Source: Paratractidigestivibacter faecalis (lineage in GTDB: Bacteria; Actinomycetota; Coriobacteriia; Coriobacteriales; Atopobiaceae). From it: 64,000 nucleotides of DNA. Position numbers and translations under genes: made by a program. Position 1 is the stretch's first letter; the number at the start of each line of letters is the position of its first letter. The DNA is taken from positions 1,142,742 through 1,206,741 of the forward strand of contig NZ_QSNG01000001.1 of the NCBI RefSeq assembly GCF_003416765.1, written 5' to 3'. Below the pieces are notes generated by a model that saw only the letters and a list, made by a program, of their open reading frames with translations, searched no databases and had not been told where the DNA came from. Of the stretch, positions 1-6,792 are shown piece by piece.

Positions 1-70
1 GGCCGCCTGCCGGCTCGATGGTGGCGTCGTGGATGAGGGCGACGTCGCAGACGTGCATCTGGTCGATCAT
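1..70 (-). CDS. recN: RecN DNA repair ATPase, N-terminal fragment
   Basis: Only the first 23 codons lie in the window. The translation starts MIDQMHVCDVALIHDATIEP, the pattern of the RecN/SMC N-terminal beta strand that precedes the Walker A P-loop. The ATG overlaps the nadK stop codon in an ATGA arrangement, and nadK-recN adjacency downstream of tlyA is a common bacterial order. RecN acts in recombinational double-strand-break repair. The call rests on the short N-terminus plus synteny, because the P-loop lies beyond the window edge. Confidence 0.7.
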   Translation of the reverse strand, partial: MIDQMHVCDVALIHDATIEPAGG

Positions 71-927
71 CGGCGGGCCGCCTGACCGTAGAAGACGCGG
101 CTCACCGAGCCGTAGAAGCTCTCGGTGCTGTGGTCCAGCAGGAGGATGTCCCCCTCGCCGCGGCGCACCGTGGCATGCGTGGCCCAGCTGGCGTCCTCGT
201 CGCCCACGGGCTGGCCGTCCGCAAAGAAGTGCCTGATGACGGGCCTCTCCTGGGACATGTCGATCTCCACCACGTCCGAGGGGGAGGTCAGAAAGGCGCG
301 GGCCATGATGGTGTGGGGGGCCACGGGCACGCAGACCATGCCGCCAAACTCTGGGGTCACGATGGGGCCGCCCGCCGCCAGGGCGTAGCCCGTGGAGCCG
401 GTTGCCGTGGAGACTACGAAGCCATCTCCGCGCAGACGGTCGATGTGGATACCCGAGACCGAGACGTCAAACTCCACGATGTCCCCGTGGCCGCCGCGCG
501 AGAGCGCGAAGTCGTTGAGCGCGAAGCTCCTCACGGTGTAGGTGGAGCCGTCCGAGCGCACGAACTCGCTCTCTATGTCCAGCGTAGCGCGGTGGCTCAC
601 GTGGAGCTCCCCCGCCAGGGCCTCCCCCACCGTGGCGATGAGGTCGGCCGGTCCCGCGCTGGTGAGAAACCCGAGGTGGCCGTAGGAGATGCCGAGGATG
701 GGCGTGCCTGAGTAGCCGACGATGCGGGCCGCCCGCAGCAGCGTGCCGTCGCCTCCGAGGGAGACCACCAGGTTGCAGTCGGACGCGTCCACGGCGCGAC
801 CGGGGAAGAGCTTCTTGTCGTGCGCCCACTTGGCCTCGATGCCTTGCCCGTCAAGCCAAGACTCCAGGCTGCGAGCGCCCTCGACGGCGTCTGGGCGCGA
901 GTAGTTGGGAACGATGAGGACCTTCAC
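67..927 (-). CDS. nadK: NAD kinase
   Basis: ATP- (or polyphosphate-) dependent NAD kinase of 286 residues, which phosphorylates NAD+ to NADP+ in the cytoplasm. The family signature GGDGT is at residues 58-62, the NE/D-type motif ALNDF at about 136-140, and the glycine-rich STATGSTGY at about 173-181; these are the nucleotide-binding elements of the NAD kinase fold. The start is a GTG at 927 with AGGGGG six bases upstream. It lies 59 bases after tlyA and overlaps recN by four bases, so it belongs to the asp23-nusB-xseB-tlyA-nadK-recN run. Length is normal for the family. Confidence 0.95.
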   Translation of the reverse strand: MKVLIVPNYSRPDAVEGARSLESWLDGQGIEAKWAHDKKLFPGRAVDASDCNLVVSLGGDGTLLRAARIVGYSGTPILGISYGHLGFLTSAGPADLIATVGEALAGELHVSHRATLDIESEFVRSDGSTYTVRSFALNDFALSRGGHGDIVEFDVSVSGIHIDRLRGDGFVVSTATGSTGYALAAGGPIVTPEFGGMVCVPVAPHTIMARAFLTSPSDVVEIDMSQERPVIRHFFADGQPVGDEDASWATHATVRRGEGDILLLDHSTESFYGSVSRVFYGQAARR

Positions 928-986
928 GGCAACCCCCTAGTACGAACATCCGTACGGCAATGGTAGCACACGGCGAGCGGCAGGGC

Positions 987-1721
987 CTATCCGCGCGTGC
1001 CCAGCAGCAGGTACTCCACGTTGCCCTTGTGGCCGTGGATGGGGCTCTCGCAGACGCCGGCGACGTTGAGGCCCGCCTCCTCGAAGGCGGTGCGCACCCG
1101 CTCCACCGCGGCGTCGCGCACGGCCTGGTCGCGGACCACACCACCCTCGCCCACGTCCTCGCGAGCGGCCTCAAACTGCGGCTTCACCAAGGTGAGAAAC
1201 GCGCCGTGCGGCCGCAGCAGCTCCATGACCGCCGGAAGCACCGTGGTCACCGACGTGAACGAGACGTCGCAGACGGCCAGGTCCACGCAGGAGGCACCCA
1301 CGGCGGCGGGCACGTCCACGATGTTGGTCCGCTCCATCAGGGTCACCCTCGCGTCCTGCCGAAGCGCCCAGTCAAACTGCGCGTAGCCCACGTCGACGGA
1401 GAGCACCGAGGAGGCGCCCCGGCGCAGCAGGCAGTCGGTGAAGCCTCCCGTCGAGCAGCCCACGTCAAGGCAGGCGAGGCCCGTGGGGTCAACGCCAAAG
1501 TGGTCGAGGCCCCGCTCGAGCTTGAGGCCGCCGCGGCTCACGTAGGAGCCGTGCCCCTTGACGTGCAGCGGGAGGCCTCGCTCCACCTTCTGGCCCGCCG
1601 AGGTCAGCCTCCGGTCAGAAGTCGAGACCTCGCCCGCCATGATGGCGCGCAAGGCCTCGTCCCTTGTCGCAAAGAATCCTTGCTCGACGAGCTCGTCGTC
1701 AAGGCGCTGGCGCTTGGCCAC
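987..1721 (-). CDS. tlyA: TlyA-family rRNA 2'-O-methyltransferase (S4 domain plus FtsJ-like fold)
   Basis: A 244-residue protein with an N-terminal S4 RNA-binding domain (about residues 3-60) followed by a Rossmann methyltransferase domain whose SAM motif LDVGCSTGGF is at about 85-94. This is the TlyA/hemolysin-A architecture. Characterised members methylate 2'-OH groups of cytidines in 16S and/or 23S rRNA, and loss gives capreomycin resistance in mycobacteria. The start is GTG, sharing one base with the xseB stop (TAGTG), so translation is probably coupled. Hemolysin activity, often written in old annotations, is not implied by anything seen here. Confidence 0.92.
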   Translation of the reverse strand: MAKRQRLDDELVEQGFFATRDEALRAIMAGEVSTSDRRLTSAGQKVERGLPLHVKGHGSYVSRGGLKLERGLDHFGVDPTGLACLDVGCSTGGFTDCLLRRGASSVLSVDVGYAQFDWALRQDARVTLMERTNIVDVPAAVGASCVDLAVCDVSFTSVTTVLPAVMELLRPHGAFLTLVKPQFEAAREDVGEGGVVRDQAVRDAAVERVRTAFEEAGLNVAGVCESPIHGHKGNVEYLLLGTRG

Positions 1722-2011
1722 TACTCGGCCCCGCCCGTCTCGCCGCCCGCCTGGGACTCGTCGGCCTCCGGAGACTCGGCGACACCGGCATCCTTGGCCT
1801 GGGCCTCGTCCAGCTTTGCCTCCTCCTCGGGCGAGAAGTCCGTGGCGTCCACGAGGTCCACCGCCTTGGAGCCCAGGGCGATGGCCTCATCGAAGAGGTC
1901 GAGCGAGCGCTCCAGCGAGACGTCCTTGTCGCGGACCTGGGCGACGATGTCGTCAAGCCTGCCGGTGATGTCGCCGAAGGTCTGGTAGCGGGAGGTGTCC
2001 GGCCTTGCCAC
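1721..2011 (-). CDS. xseB: Exodeoxyribonuclease VII small subunit
   Basis: A small acidic protein of about 96 residues whose first 60 match XseB (FGDITGRLDDIVAQV, then SLERSLDLFDEAIAL), the helical subunit that binds XseA to form the single-strand exonuclease VII. The C-terminal about 35 residues are a low-complexity Glu/Ala/Gly tail not needed for the fold. GTG at 2011 is chosen because GAGGG lies nine bases upstream; a TTG at 2020 is the alternative and would overlap nusB. XseA is not in the window. One copy of the GGCGAGAAG 9-mer lies inside at 1830. Confidence 0.85.
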   Translation of the reverse strand: MARPDTSRYQTFGDITGRLDDIVAQVRDKDVSLERSLDLFDEAIALGSKAVDLVDATDFSPEEEAKLDEAQAKDAGVAESPEADESQAGGETGGAE

Positions 2012-2013
2012 GC

Positions 2014-2784
2014 CTACCAACCCTCGCCGTCGTCGTCAGTCTCCTCGCGACGAATGAAGACGCCGGTGAGCTCTCCCTCCTGGGGAGCCATGTCGGAGCC
2101 GAAGGGCTTGTGCTCGACGGGAGCGGCCTGGTCGCGCTCGCGGCGCGTGCGGTGGGCGAGCTCCCAGTAGCCGTCGTTGTCGTCCTCGTAGGCGTAGTCG
2201 TCTTCGTAGCCGCCCTCGTAGTCGTCGTACTCCTCGTCGGAGACGGGCTCGAAGACCTCGGCCTCGGCGGCCACGGGAGAGGGCTCGGCGACGGTGGGCT
2301 CCGCCATGAGGTCGGCCTCGTCCTCGCCGCGCTCGGCAAGCACCTCGTGGGCGCGGGCGATAACGTCGACGCCAGCCTCCACGTCGTCGGCGACGCGGCC
2401 GAGGATGCCGTTCACGAAGCGGGAGGAGTCGTCGGTGCCGTAGGCCTTGGCGAGCTCGACACTCTCGTTGATGGTGACCGGGATCTCGACCTCGTCGACA
2501 AAGAGCATCTCGTAGATGGCGAGGCGCAGGAGGTTGCGGTCCATGGACGGCATGCGGCGCAGCGTCCAGGTGACGGAGCGGCTGGCGATGACAGCGTCCA
2601 GGTCGTGGCGGGCGGCGTCGGCGCCCAGGGCGAGCTGGCGGGCAAAGTCGTCCAGCGGGCCCTTCTCGATGACGTAGTCCTTGCCCAGGACCTCCTCAAC
2701 CGTGAGGTGGTTGGCCTCGGCCTGGAACAGAAGCTGGAACGCCTGGCTGCGGGCGAGGGTGCGCCCGCCGAAGTGGATGCTCAA
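2014..2784 (-). CDS. nusB: Transcription antitermination protein NusB with acidic C-terminal extension
   Basis: The first about 150 residues are a standard NusB helical bundle (ARSQAFQLLFQAE at the N-terminus, then the LLRLAIYEML and EIPVTINESVELAK helices, ending VNGILGRV). NusB with NusE/S10 binds boxA RNA and supports rRNA antitermination. The remaining about 100 residues are unusual for the family: a low-complexity stretch rich in Glu, Asp and Tyr (a YEDDYAYEDDNDGYW-like segment) with no recognised domain. The start has a spaced purine-rich site and lies six bases after the Asp23 stop. The extended protein (256 residues against about 130-160 in most bacteria) is therefore a lineage elaboration. 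Confidence 0.93.
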   Translation of the reverse strand: MSIHFGGRTLARSQAFQLLFQAEANHLTVEEVLGKDYVIEKGPLDDFARQLALGADAARHDLDAVIASRSVTWTLRRMPSMDRNLLRLAIYEMLFVDEVEIPVTINESVELAKAYGTDDSSRFVNGILGRVADDVEAGVDVIARAHEVLAERGEDEADLMAEPTVAEPSPVAAEAEVFEPVSDEEYDDYEGGYEDDYAYEDDNDGYWELAHRTRRERDQAAPVEHKPFGSDMAPQEGELTGVFIRREETDDDGEGW

Positions 2785-2790
2785 GAGGAC

Positions 2791-3153
2791 TTACTCCTTG
2801 GGGAAGACGAGACTGTCAATGTAGACGTCGATGGCTGCGACCTCGACGCCGATCTGCTCGGTCACGGCGTCGGCCACGGCCTCGCGCACGTCGGCGGCGA
2901 GCTTGGTGAACGGGTAGCCGTAGAAGGCCGCGATGTGCACGACGAGCTTGAGGCGGTCGTCCTCGACGGAGGACTCCACGGCCTGCTCGGGGGCAAGGGA
3001 GCGGCTGGTGAAGACGGAGATGAGGCTGGAGGCGATGTCGTTGCCACCGACGGAGGCGACGCCGGCGACGCGGCGGGCCGCCAGGGAGACGACGGTGGAG
3101 ACAACGTTCTTGGAGATTCCGATACCGGAGACGTAGAGTTCGCTTTCGGCCAT
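2791..3153 (-). CDS. Asp23/Gls24 family envelope stress response protein
   Basis: A 120-residue protein beginning MAESELYVSGIGISKNVV and matching the Asp23/Gls24 (DUF322) family. These proteins are membrane-associated or cytoplasmic and linked to alkaline or envelope stress, and a member commonly sits immediately upstream of nusB. The ATG at 3153 is preferred over upstream in-frame codons because GAGGGAGGGG precedes it. Molecular function is unknown for the family. It is the first gene of the operon running to recN; a TATACT -10 box lies about 65 bases upstream. Confidence 0.9.
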   Translation of the reverse strand: MAESELYVSGIGISKNVVSTVVSLAARRVAGVASVGGNDIASSLISVFTSRSLAPEQAVESSVEDDRLKLVVHIAAFYGYPFTKLAADVREAVADAVTEQIGVEVAAIDVYIDSLVFPKE

Positions 3154-3215
3154 TGCTGACCCCTCCCTCGTTTGCGCGGGCCCGGACGGGCCCTGGCGTG
3201 AGTTATCAAGCTTCC

Positions 3216-3221
3216 AGTATA
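3216..3221 (-). promoter_or_regulatory. -10 box for the asp23-nusB-xseB-tlyA-nadK-recN operon
   Basis: TATACT on the minus strand in an otherwise G+C-rich gap between the efp terminator and asp23. No good -35 hexamer is visible 16-18 bases further upstream, so this is a tentative promoter by -10 match and position. Confidence 0.5.
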
Positions 3222-3264
3222 GCCGCATCGCGGCGGGTGGCCGGCGCGCGTTGCGTCGAGGTAC

Positions 3265-3302
3265 AAAAAGACCCGCGGGCGCCCACAGGTGCCGCGCGGG
3301 TC
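3265..3302 (-). terminator. Intrinsic terminator of efp
   Basis: On the minus strand an 8-bp GACCCGCG/CGCGGGTC stem with a G+C-rich interior is followed by TTTTT. It lies 21 bases after the efp stop, separating efp from the asp23 operon. Confidence 0.85.
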
Positions 3303-3323
3303 ATTCAGGCGAGAGGGCGCGTG

Positions 3324-3887
3324 CTAGACGCGGGAGACGAACTTGCCGTCGCGGGTGTCGACCTTGATGACCTCGCCCTGGTTGAGGTACATCGGGACCT
3401 GGATGACAGCGCCGGTCTCGATGGTGGCGGGCTTGGTGCCGCCCTGGACGGTGTCACCCTTGAAGCCCGGGTCGGTCTCGGTGATCTCGACCTCAATGAA
3501 CATCGGGGGCTGGACGCCGAGCAGCTCGGTGTCGGCGTAAAGGAGCTGGCAGTTGTCGTTCTCCTTGAACCACTTCACGGAGTCGCCAATGAAGTCGGCG
3601 GGAACGGGAATCTGCTCGTAGGTCTCGTTGTCCATGAAGTAGAAGGAGTCGCCGTCGTTGTAGAGGTACTGCATCTCCTTGGTGATGAGCTGCACGTTCT
3701 CGAACTTGGTGCCGGCGTTGCAGGTCTGGTCGATGACGCGGCCACTCTTGAGGTCGCGAATCTTGTAGCGCACGAAAGCGCCGCCCTTGCCCGGCTTGAC
3801 GTGCTGGAACTCAACGATGGTGTAGTACTTGCCGTTGATCTTGAGGCCCATGCCGTTCTTGAAGTCTGCGGTGCTGATGGTTGCCAC
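3324..3887 (-). CDS. efp: Translation elongation factor P
   Basis: EF-P, 187 residues, three beta-barrel domains; it binds between the P and E sites and relieves ribosome stalling at polyproline. The KOW-like N-terminal domain carries the loop PGKGGAF, placing the potentially modified lysine at K34. The GTG at 3887 gives the canonical length and has an AGAAGAG-type site upstream; the longer reading frame adds 15 residues unlike EF-P. No epmA/epmB or ymfI-type modification gene is in the window. The gene appears monocistronic, bounded by a TAGAAT box upstream and a terminator downstream. A pepP-efp-nusB order is common in bacteria; here the PTS operon separates pepP from efp. Confidence 0.96.
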   Translation of the reverse strand: MATISTADFKNGMGLKINGKYYTIVEFQHVKPGKGGAFVRYKIRDLKSGRVIDQTCNAGTKFENVQLITKEMQYLYNDGDSFYFMDNETYEQIPVPADFIGDSVKWFKENDNCQLLYADTELLGVQPPMFIEVEITETDPGFKGDTVQGGTKPATIETGAVIQVPMYLNQGEVIKVDTRDGKFVSRV

Positions 3888-3941
3888 TTCTTGCTCTTCT
3901 CTCTCTAGCCCGCATCCCGGGCACTTACGCATAACGTCCAG

Positions 3942-3947
3942 ATTCTA
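3942..3947 (-). promoter_or_regulatory. -10 box upstream of efp
   Basis: TAGAAT on the minus strand 55 bases before the efp start. The same hexamer recurs upstream of other genes here (4493 before the first DUF956 gene, 7881 before the PTS operon, 11105 before aroK, 41164 before rnpB), which supports it as the local -10 consensus. Confidence 0.5.
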
Positions 3948-3989
3948 CCAGCATTCGGCGAGCGGCGAGAAACTCTCCGCCAGAAAACA

Positions 3990-4016
3990 TAAAAGGCGAG
4001 AAGCGCGCTTCTCGCC
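3990..4016 (-). terminator. Terminator of the mannose-PTS operon, built from an inverted pair of the 9-mer
   Basis: A perfect 22-bp palindrome made of GGCGAGAAG (3995) and CTTCTCGCC (4008) with a CGCG centre is followed on the minus strand by TTTT. It lies just after the stop of the last operon gene (4042). The two arms are copies of the dispersed 9-mer described under repeats, an arrangement known for neisserial and Pasteurellaceae uptake sequences. Confidence 0.75.
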
Positions 4017-4041
4017 TTGGGTTTATCTGCCGAAAGACCGC

Positions 4042-4455
4042 CTAGCCAAAGATCGAGCGCAGACGGGACATGAGCCCGCCCGAAGGCTGTTCGGCAGGGG
4101 CGACCTCGTTGACGTTCTCGACCTTGTCACGCCCGACGTGGGCGGCCATGGCGCGCAGCGCCTCGATGTCGTCGTCCACAGTGAAGGTCAGGATGTCGCC
4201 GAGCGAGGTGTGCACATCCATGGTGCGGACGTGGCCGCGGAAGATGTCGCAGCTCACGAGCTCGACGTCGTCCCAGGCAACGCGCTGGGCAAAGGTGGAG
4301 TCCCCGCGGAACTCGATGCCCCTCTCGCCCAGGTAGAGCGTGCCCGGCTTGGGGACGAACCCGTTGACGAGGCAGTTAGCGGAGGTCTCGAGCTCGACCT
4401 CGGAGTTGAAGGACGGGCGGGCCCCGTGAGCTGCCGCAGTGACGGCCTGTGCCAT
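4042..4455 (-). CDS. DUF956 family protein (divergent ManO paralogue)
   Basis: A 137-residue protein of the DUF956 family, whose members are encoded with mannose-type PTS genes (ManO in lactic acid bacteria). The core matches its upstream neighbour in layout: a hydrophobic GERGIEF segment, then a WDDVELVSCDIF strand and a conserved terminal helix, but overall identity is low. Function is unknown; a regulatory or accessory role in mannose-PTS expression is inferred for the family. The gene has a TAGAAT hexamer at 4493-4498 in its own leader, so it may also be transcribed separately. It ends before the palindromic terminator at 3990-4016. Confidence 0.8.
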   Translation of the reverse strand: MAQAVTAAAHGARPSFNSEVELETSANCLVNGFVPKPGTLYLGERGIEFRGDSTFAQRVAWDDVELVSCDIFRGHVRTMDVHTSLGDILTFTVDDDIEALRAMAAHVGRDKVENVNEVAPAEQPSGGLMSRLRSIFG

Positions 4456-4550
4456 GCGCTTCCTCCCAAATGACGCGTGCTTTCGTGGGCAGATTCTACT
4501 CCCCGCGCATGGCGTCCCTGGGACGACTCCGCCCGCTCCCCAAAAAGCCC

Positions 4551-4928
4551 CTACTTGCGCCCGAGGTGAAGCAGGCTCTTGGCGCCGGCCTTCATGACGT
4601 CGGCGAAGGAGGGCGACCTCTGGAGGCGGTCCTCGGGAATGTAGGCCCTCATGGCGCGCAGCGTCGCCTTGTTGTCACGTGTGGAGAACGAGAAGTGGCC
4701 GTTCTCCTTGGTGAAGATTGCGAAGCGCGCGATCTTCTTGCCGGGGAGCACCTCGGCGGCGACGTAGTCCACCTGGTCCCAGGGAATCTGGATATAGTCC
4801 TCGGGGTTCTTCTCGTTGTAGAACTCGAAGGCGGCGTTGCCCACCATGACGTCGCCATAGGTGGTGAGCCCCTGGAAGGACGTGGCCTTGAGGGCGAGGT
4901 CGACCGAGCTGTTCTGTGACTGGGCCAT
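4551..4928 (-). CDS. manO: DUF956 family protein, ManO-like
   Basis: A 125-residue protein with clear ManO features: MAQSQNSSVDLALKATSF at the start, GNAAFEFYNEKNPEDYIQIPW in the middle and LRAMRAYIPEDRL near the end. ManO genes accompany mannose-type PTS operons in Firmicutes and Coriobacteriia and have been linked to their regulation; the biochemistry is unresolved. It follows the IID gene after a strong hairpin (4955-4995), which may reduce read-through and set a lower dose of this protein than of the transporter. A GAGCTC-containing purine stretch precedes the ATG. Confidence 0.88.
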   Translation of the reverse strand: MAQSQNSSVDLALKATSFQGLTTYGDVMVGNAAFEFYNEKNPEDYIQIPWDQVDYVAAEVLPGKKIARFAIFTKENGHFSFSTRDNKATLRAMRAYIPEDRLQRSPSFADVMKAGAKSLLHLGRK

Positions 4929-4954
4929 GAGAGCTCCTTAGCGAAGTGCGATAC

Positions 4955-4995
4955 AAAAGGGGGCCGCGCCCCAGGTGTTGCTGGAACGCGGCCCC
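4955..4995 (-). terminator. Intercistronic hairpin/terminator between IID and DUF956 genes
   Basis: On the minus strand GGGGCCGCG (4987-4995 complement) pairs with CGCGGCCCC (4960-4968 complement) around an 18-base loop and is followed by CTTTT. It lies between the IID stop and the ManO start, so it is probably a partial terminator or an mRNA 3'-end stabiliser that sets the transporter-to-accessory ratio. Confidence 0.65.
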
Positions 4996-5024
4996 GTGAG
5001 CGCAGGTGTTCCTACGCCGACATC

Positions 5025-5945
5025 CTACATGAAGCCGACGACGCGGCCGATGATGCCCACGGCGAAGAGGGCGAGGATGATGACGATGGGGCTGACCTTC
5101 TTCTTGAGCAGGTAGCAGCAGAGCATCGTCAGGCCCACGGCGGCAAGGCCGGGGATGAGGGAGTCCAGGTTGGCCTGGAGCGTGGTGACCTTGATCTGAT
5201 CAAGACCGGTGGCGCCCAGGGCGGCGTACTGCGTGAGGGCGCTCTTGATGCCCTCGGCGCCGGCAGGAAGCGCGGACCAGTCGATGTAGGCGCCCGCGGA
5301 CTGCGTGACCTGGGAGACGACCGGCGTGAAGGAGATGGAGACCCAGCGCTCCACCAGGGCGCCGATGATGAACATGCCCAGGATGGAGGCGCCCTCGGTG
5401 ACCTTGCCCATCAGGCCGCCGGAGAGGTCCTTGGCGATGGAGGAGCCCACCTTGTAGCCAAACTCCTGCGTGTACCACAGGAAGGCGATGCGGATGACGT
5501 TCCACAGCACGAAGAAGAGGAGCGGGCCGAGGATGTTGCCGGAGAGGGCCAGGGAGGCGCCCAGGGCACCCAGAATCGGGCGCACGGTGAACCAGAAGAC
5601 CGGGTCGCCGACGCCGGCGAGCGGGCCCATCATGCCGACCTTGACGCCCTGGATGGCCACGTCGTCAACGGGTGCGCCGTTGGCGCGCTCCTCCTCGAGG
5701 GCCAGGGTGACGCCAATGACCGGAGCGGACACGTACGGGTGCGTGTTGTAGAACTCCATGTGGCGCTTGAGGGCCGCGATCTGGTCATCCTTGTTGGTGT
5801 ACAGCTTCTTGATCGCAGGGATCATGGAGTAGCACCAGCCGCCGTTCTGCATGCGCTCGTAGTTCCAGGAGCCCTGGAGGAACTGGTGACGGAAGCAAAC
5901 CGCCTGGCGGTCCTTCTTGGAAAGAGACACCTTGTTCTCTGCCAT
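5025..5945 (-). CDS. manZ: PTS mannose/fructose/sorbose family IID component
   Basis: A 306-residue IID subunit of the mannose-family phosphotransferase transporter, which with IIC forms the membrane channel for hexoses such as mannose and glucose. It opens with the family's cytoplasmic segment (RQAVCFRHQFLQGSWNYERMQ, MIPAIKKLY) and ends with a hydrophobic membrane anchor. ATG 5945 has AGAGGGGAG 10 bases upstream and is preferred to the GTG at 5954. It lies 16 bases after the IIC stop, so the two are co-translated. Substrate cannot be read from the sequence beyond the mannose family. Confidence 0.95.
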   Translation of the reverse strand: MAENKVSLSKKDRQAVCFRHQFLQGSWNYERMQNGGWCYSMIPAIKKLYTNKDDQIAALKRHMEFYNTHPYVSAPVIGVTLALEEERANGAPVDDVAIQGVKVGMMGPLAGVGDPVFWFTVRPILGALGASLALSGNILGPLLFFVLWNVIRIAFLWYTQEFGYKVGSSIAKDLSGGLMGKVTEGASILGMFIIGALVERWVSISFTPVVSQVTQSAGAYIDWSALPAGAEGIKSALTQYAALGATGLDQIKVTTLQANLDSLIPGLAAVGLTMLCCYLLKKKVSPIVIILALFAVGIIGRVVGFM

Positions 5946-5961
5946 GTGTATCACTCCCCTC

Positions 5962-6777
5962 TTACTCGTAGTCGTTCAAGATGTCGCCCAGCGGGTCGCC
6001 GGAGCCACCGTTGCCGCCACCCTGCTTGGCCATGTCCTTCAGGCCGAGGTAGATGAGGGCGAGGGAGATGCCGATGAGACCCAGGGCGATGAGCGTGAGC
6101 TCGGAGATGGCGGCGAGGACGAAGCCGAGGATGAAGAACGGCCAGACCTCCTTGGTGGCCATCATGTTGATGACCATGGCGTAGCCGACGGCCGCGACCA
6201 TGCCGCCGCCGACGGCCATGCCGCCGGACAGCCATGCGGGCATGGCGTTGAGGGCGGAGGTCACGGTCTCGGACGGGATGAAGCAGAGGATGGCGGCCGG
6301 GATGGCGATGCGGATGCCCTGCATCAGGATGGCGATGACCTGCCAGCGCTCGATGGCGGCGAAGTCGCCCTTCTCGGCGGCGCCGTCCATGATGTGGACG
6401 ATGCCGGTTGCCAGCGTACGGCAGATCATGGTCAGGAACAGGCCGGCCACGGACAGGGGCACTGCCAGGGCGATGGACGTGTTGATGGCGTTGGTCGGGT
6501 CGGTGGTGCCGCCGTCAAGCGCCAGGACCATGATGATGGAGGAGGCGACGGAGGCGAGGGCGGCGTCGGGAGCGACGGCCGCGCCGATATTGGCCCAGCC
6601 GAGGGCAATCATCTGGAGGGAGCCGCCCAGGATGATGCCCTCCTGCAGGTGACCGGAGACCAGGCCGATGAGCGTGCAGGCCACCAGCGGCTGGTGGAAC
6701 TGGAACTCATCGAGGATGCCCTCCATGCCGGCCAGCAAGGCGACGATGACGATGAGCAGAATCGTGATTGGGTTCAT
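5962..6777 (-). CDS. manY: PTS mannose/fructose/sorbose family IIC component
   Basis: A 271-residue polytopic membrane protein, the IIC permease of the mannose-family PTS. It has several long hydrophobic helices starting at residue 4 (ITILLIVIVALLAG), and the family hallmark GSLQMIALGWANIGAAVAPD around residues 53-72. IIC and IID together pass the sugar while IIB phosphorylates it. It sits between IIAB and IID with short gaps (15 and 16 bases) and shares their promoter. The last residues are Gly/Asn/Asp-rich and probably cytoplasmic. Confidence 0.95.
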   Translation of the reverse strand: MNPITILLIVIVALLAGMEGILDEFQFHQPLVACTLIGLVSGHLQEGIILGGSLQMIALGWANIGAAVAPDAALASVASSIIMVLALDGGTTDPTNAINTSIALAVPLSVAGLFLTMICRTLATGIVHIMDGAAEKGDFAAIERWQVIAILMQGIRIAIPAAILCFIPSETVTSALNAMPAWLSGGMAVGGGMVAAVGYAMVINMMATKEVWPFFILGFVLAAISELTLIALGLIGISLALIYLGLKDMAKQGGGNGGSGDPLGDILNDYE

Positions 6778-6792
6778 GACCCATCCTCCTAA

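Noticed and set aside
941-956. GTACG/CGTAC inverted repeat upstream of nadK as a LexA box for recN
   Set aside because: It does not match the actinobacterial/Firmicutes SOS box (GAAC-N4-GTTC type) and is only 5 bp per arm.
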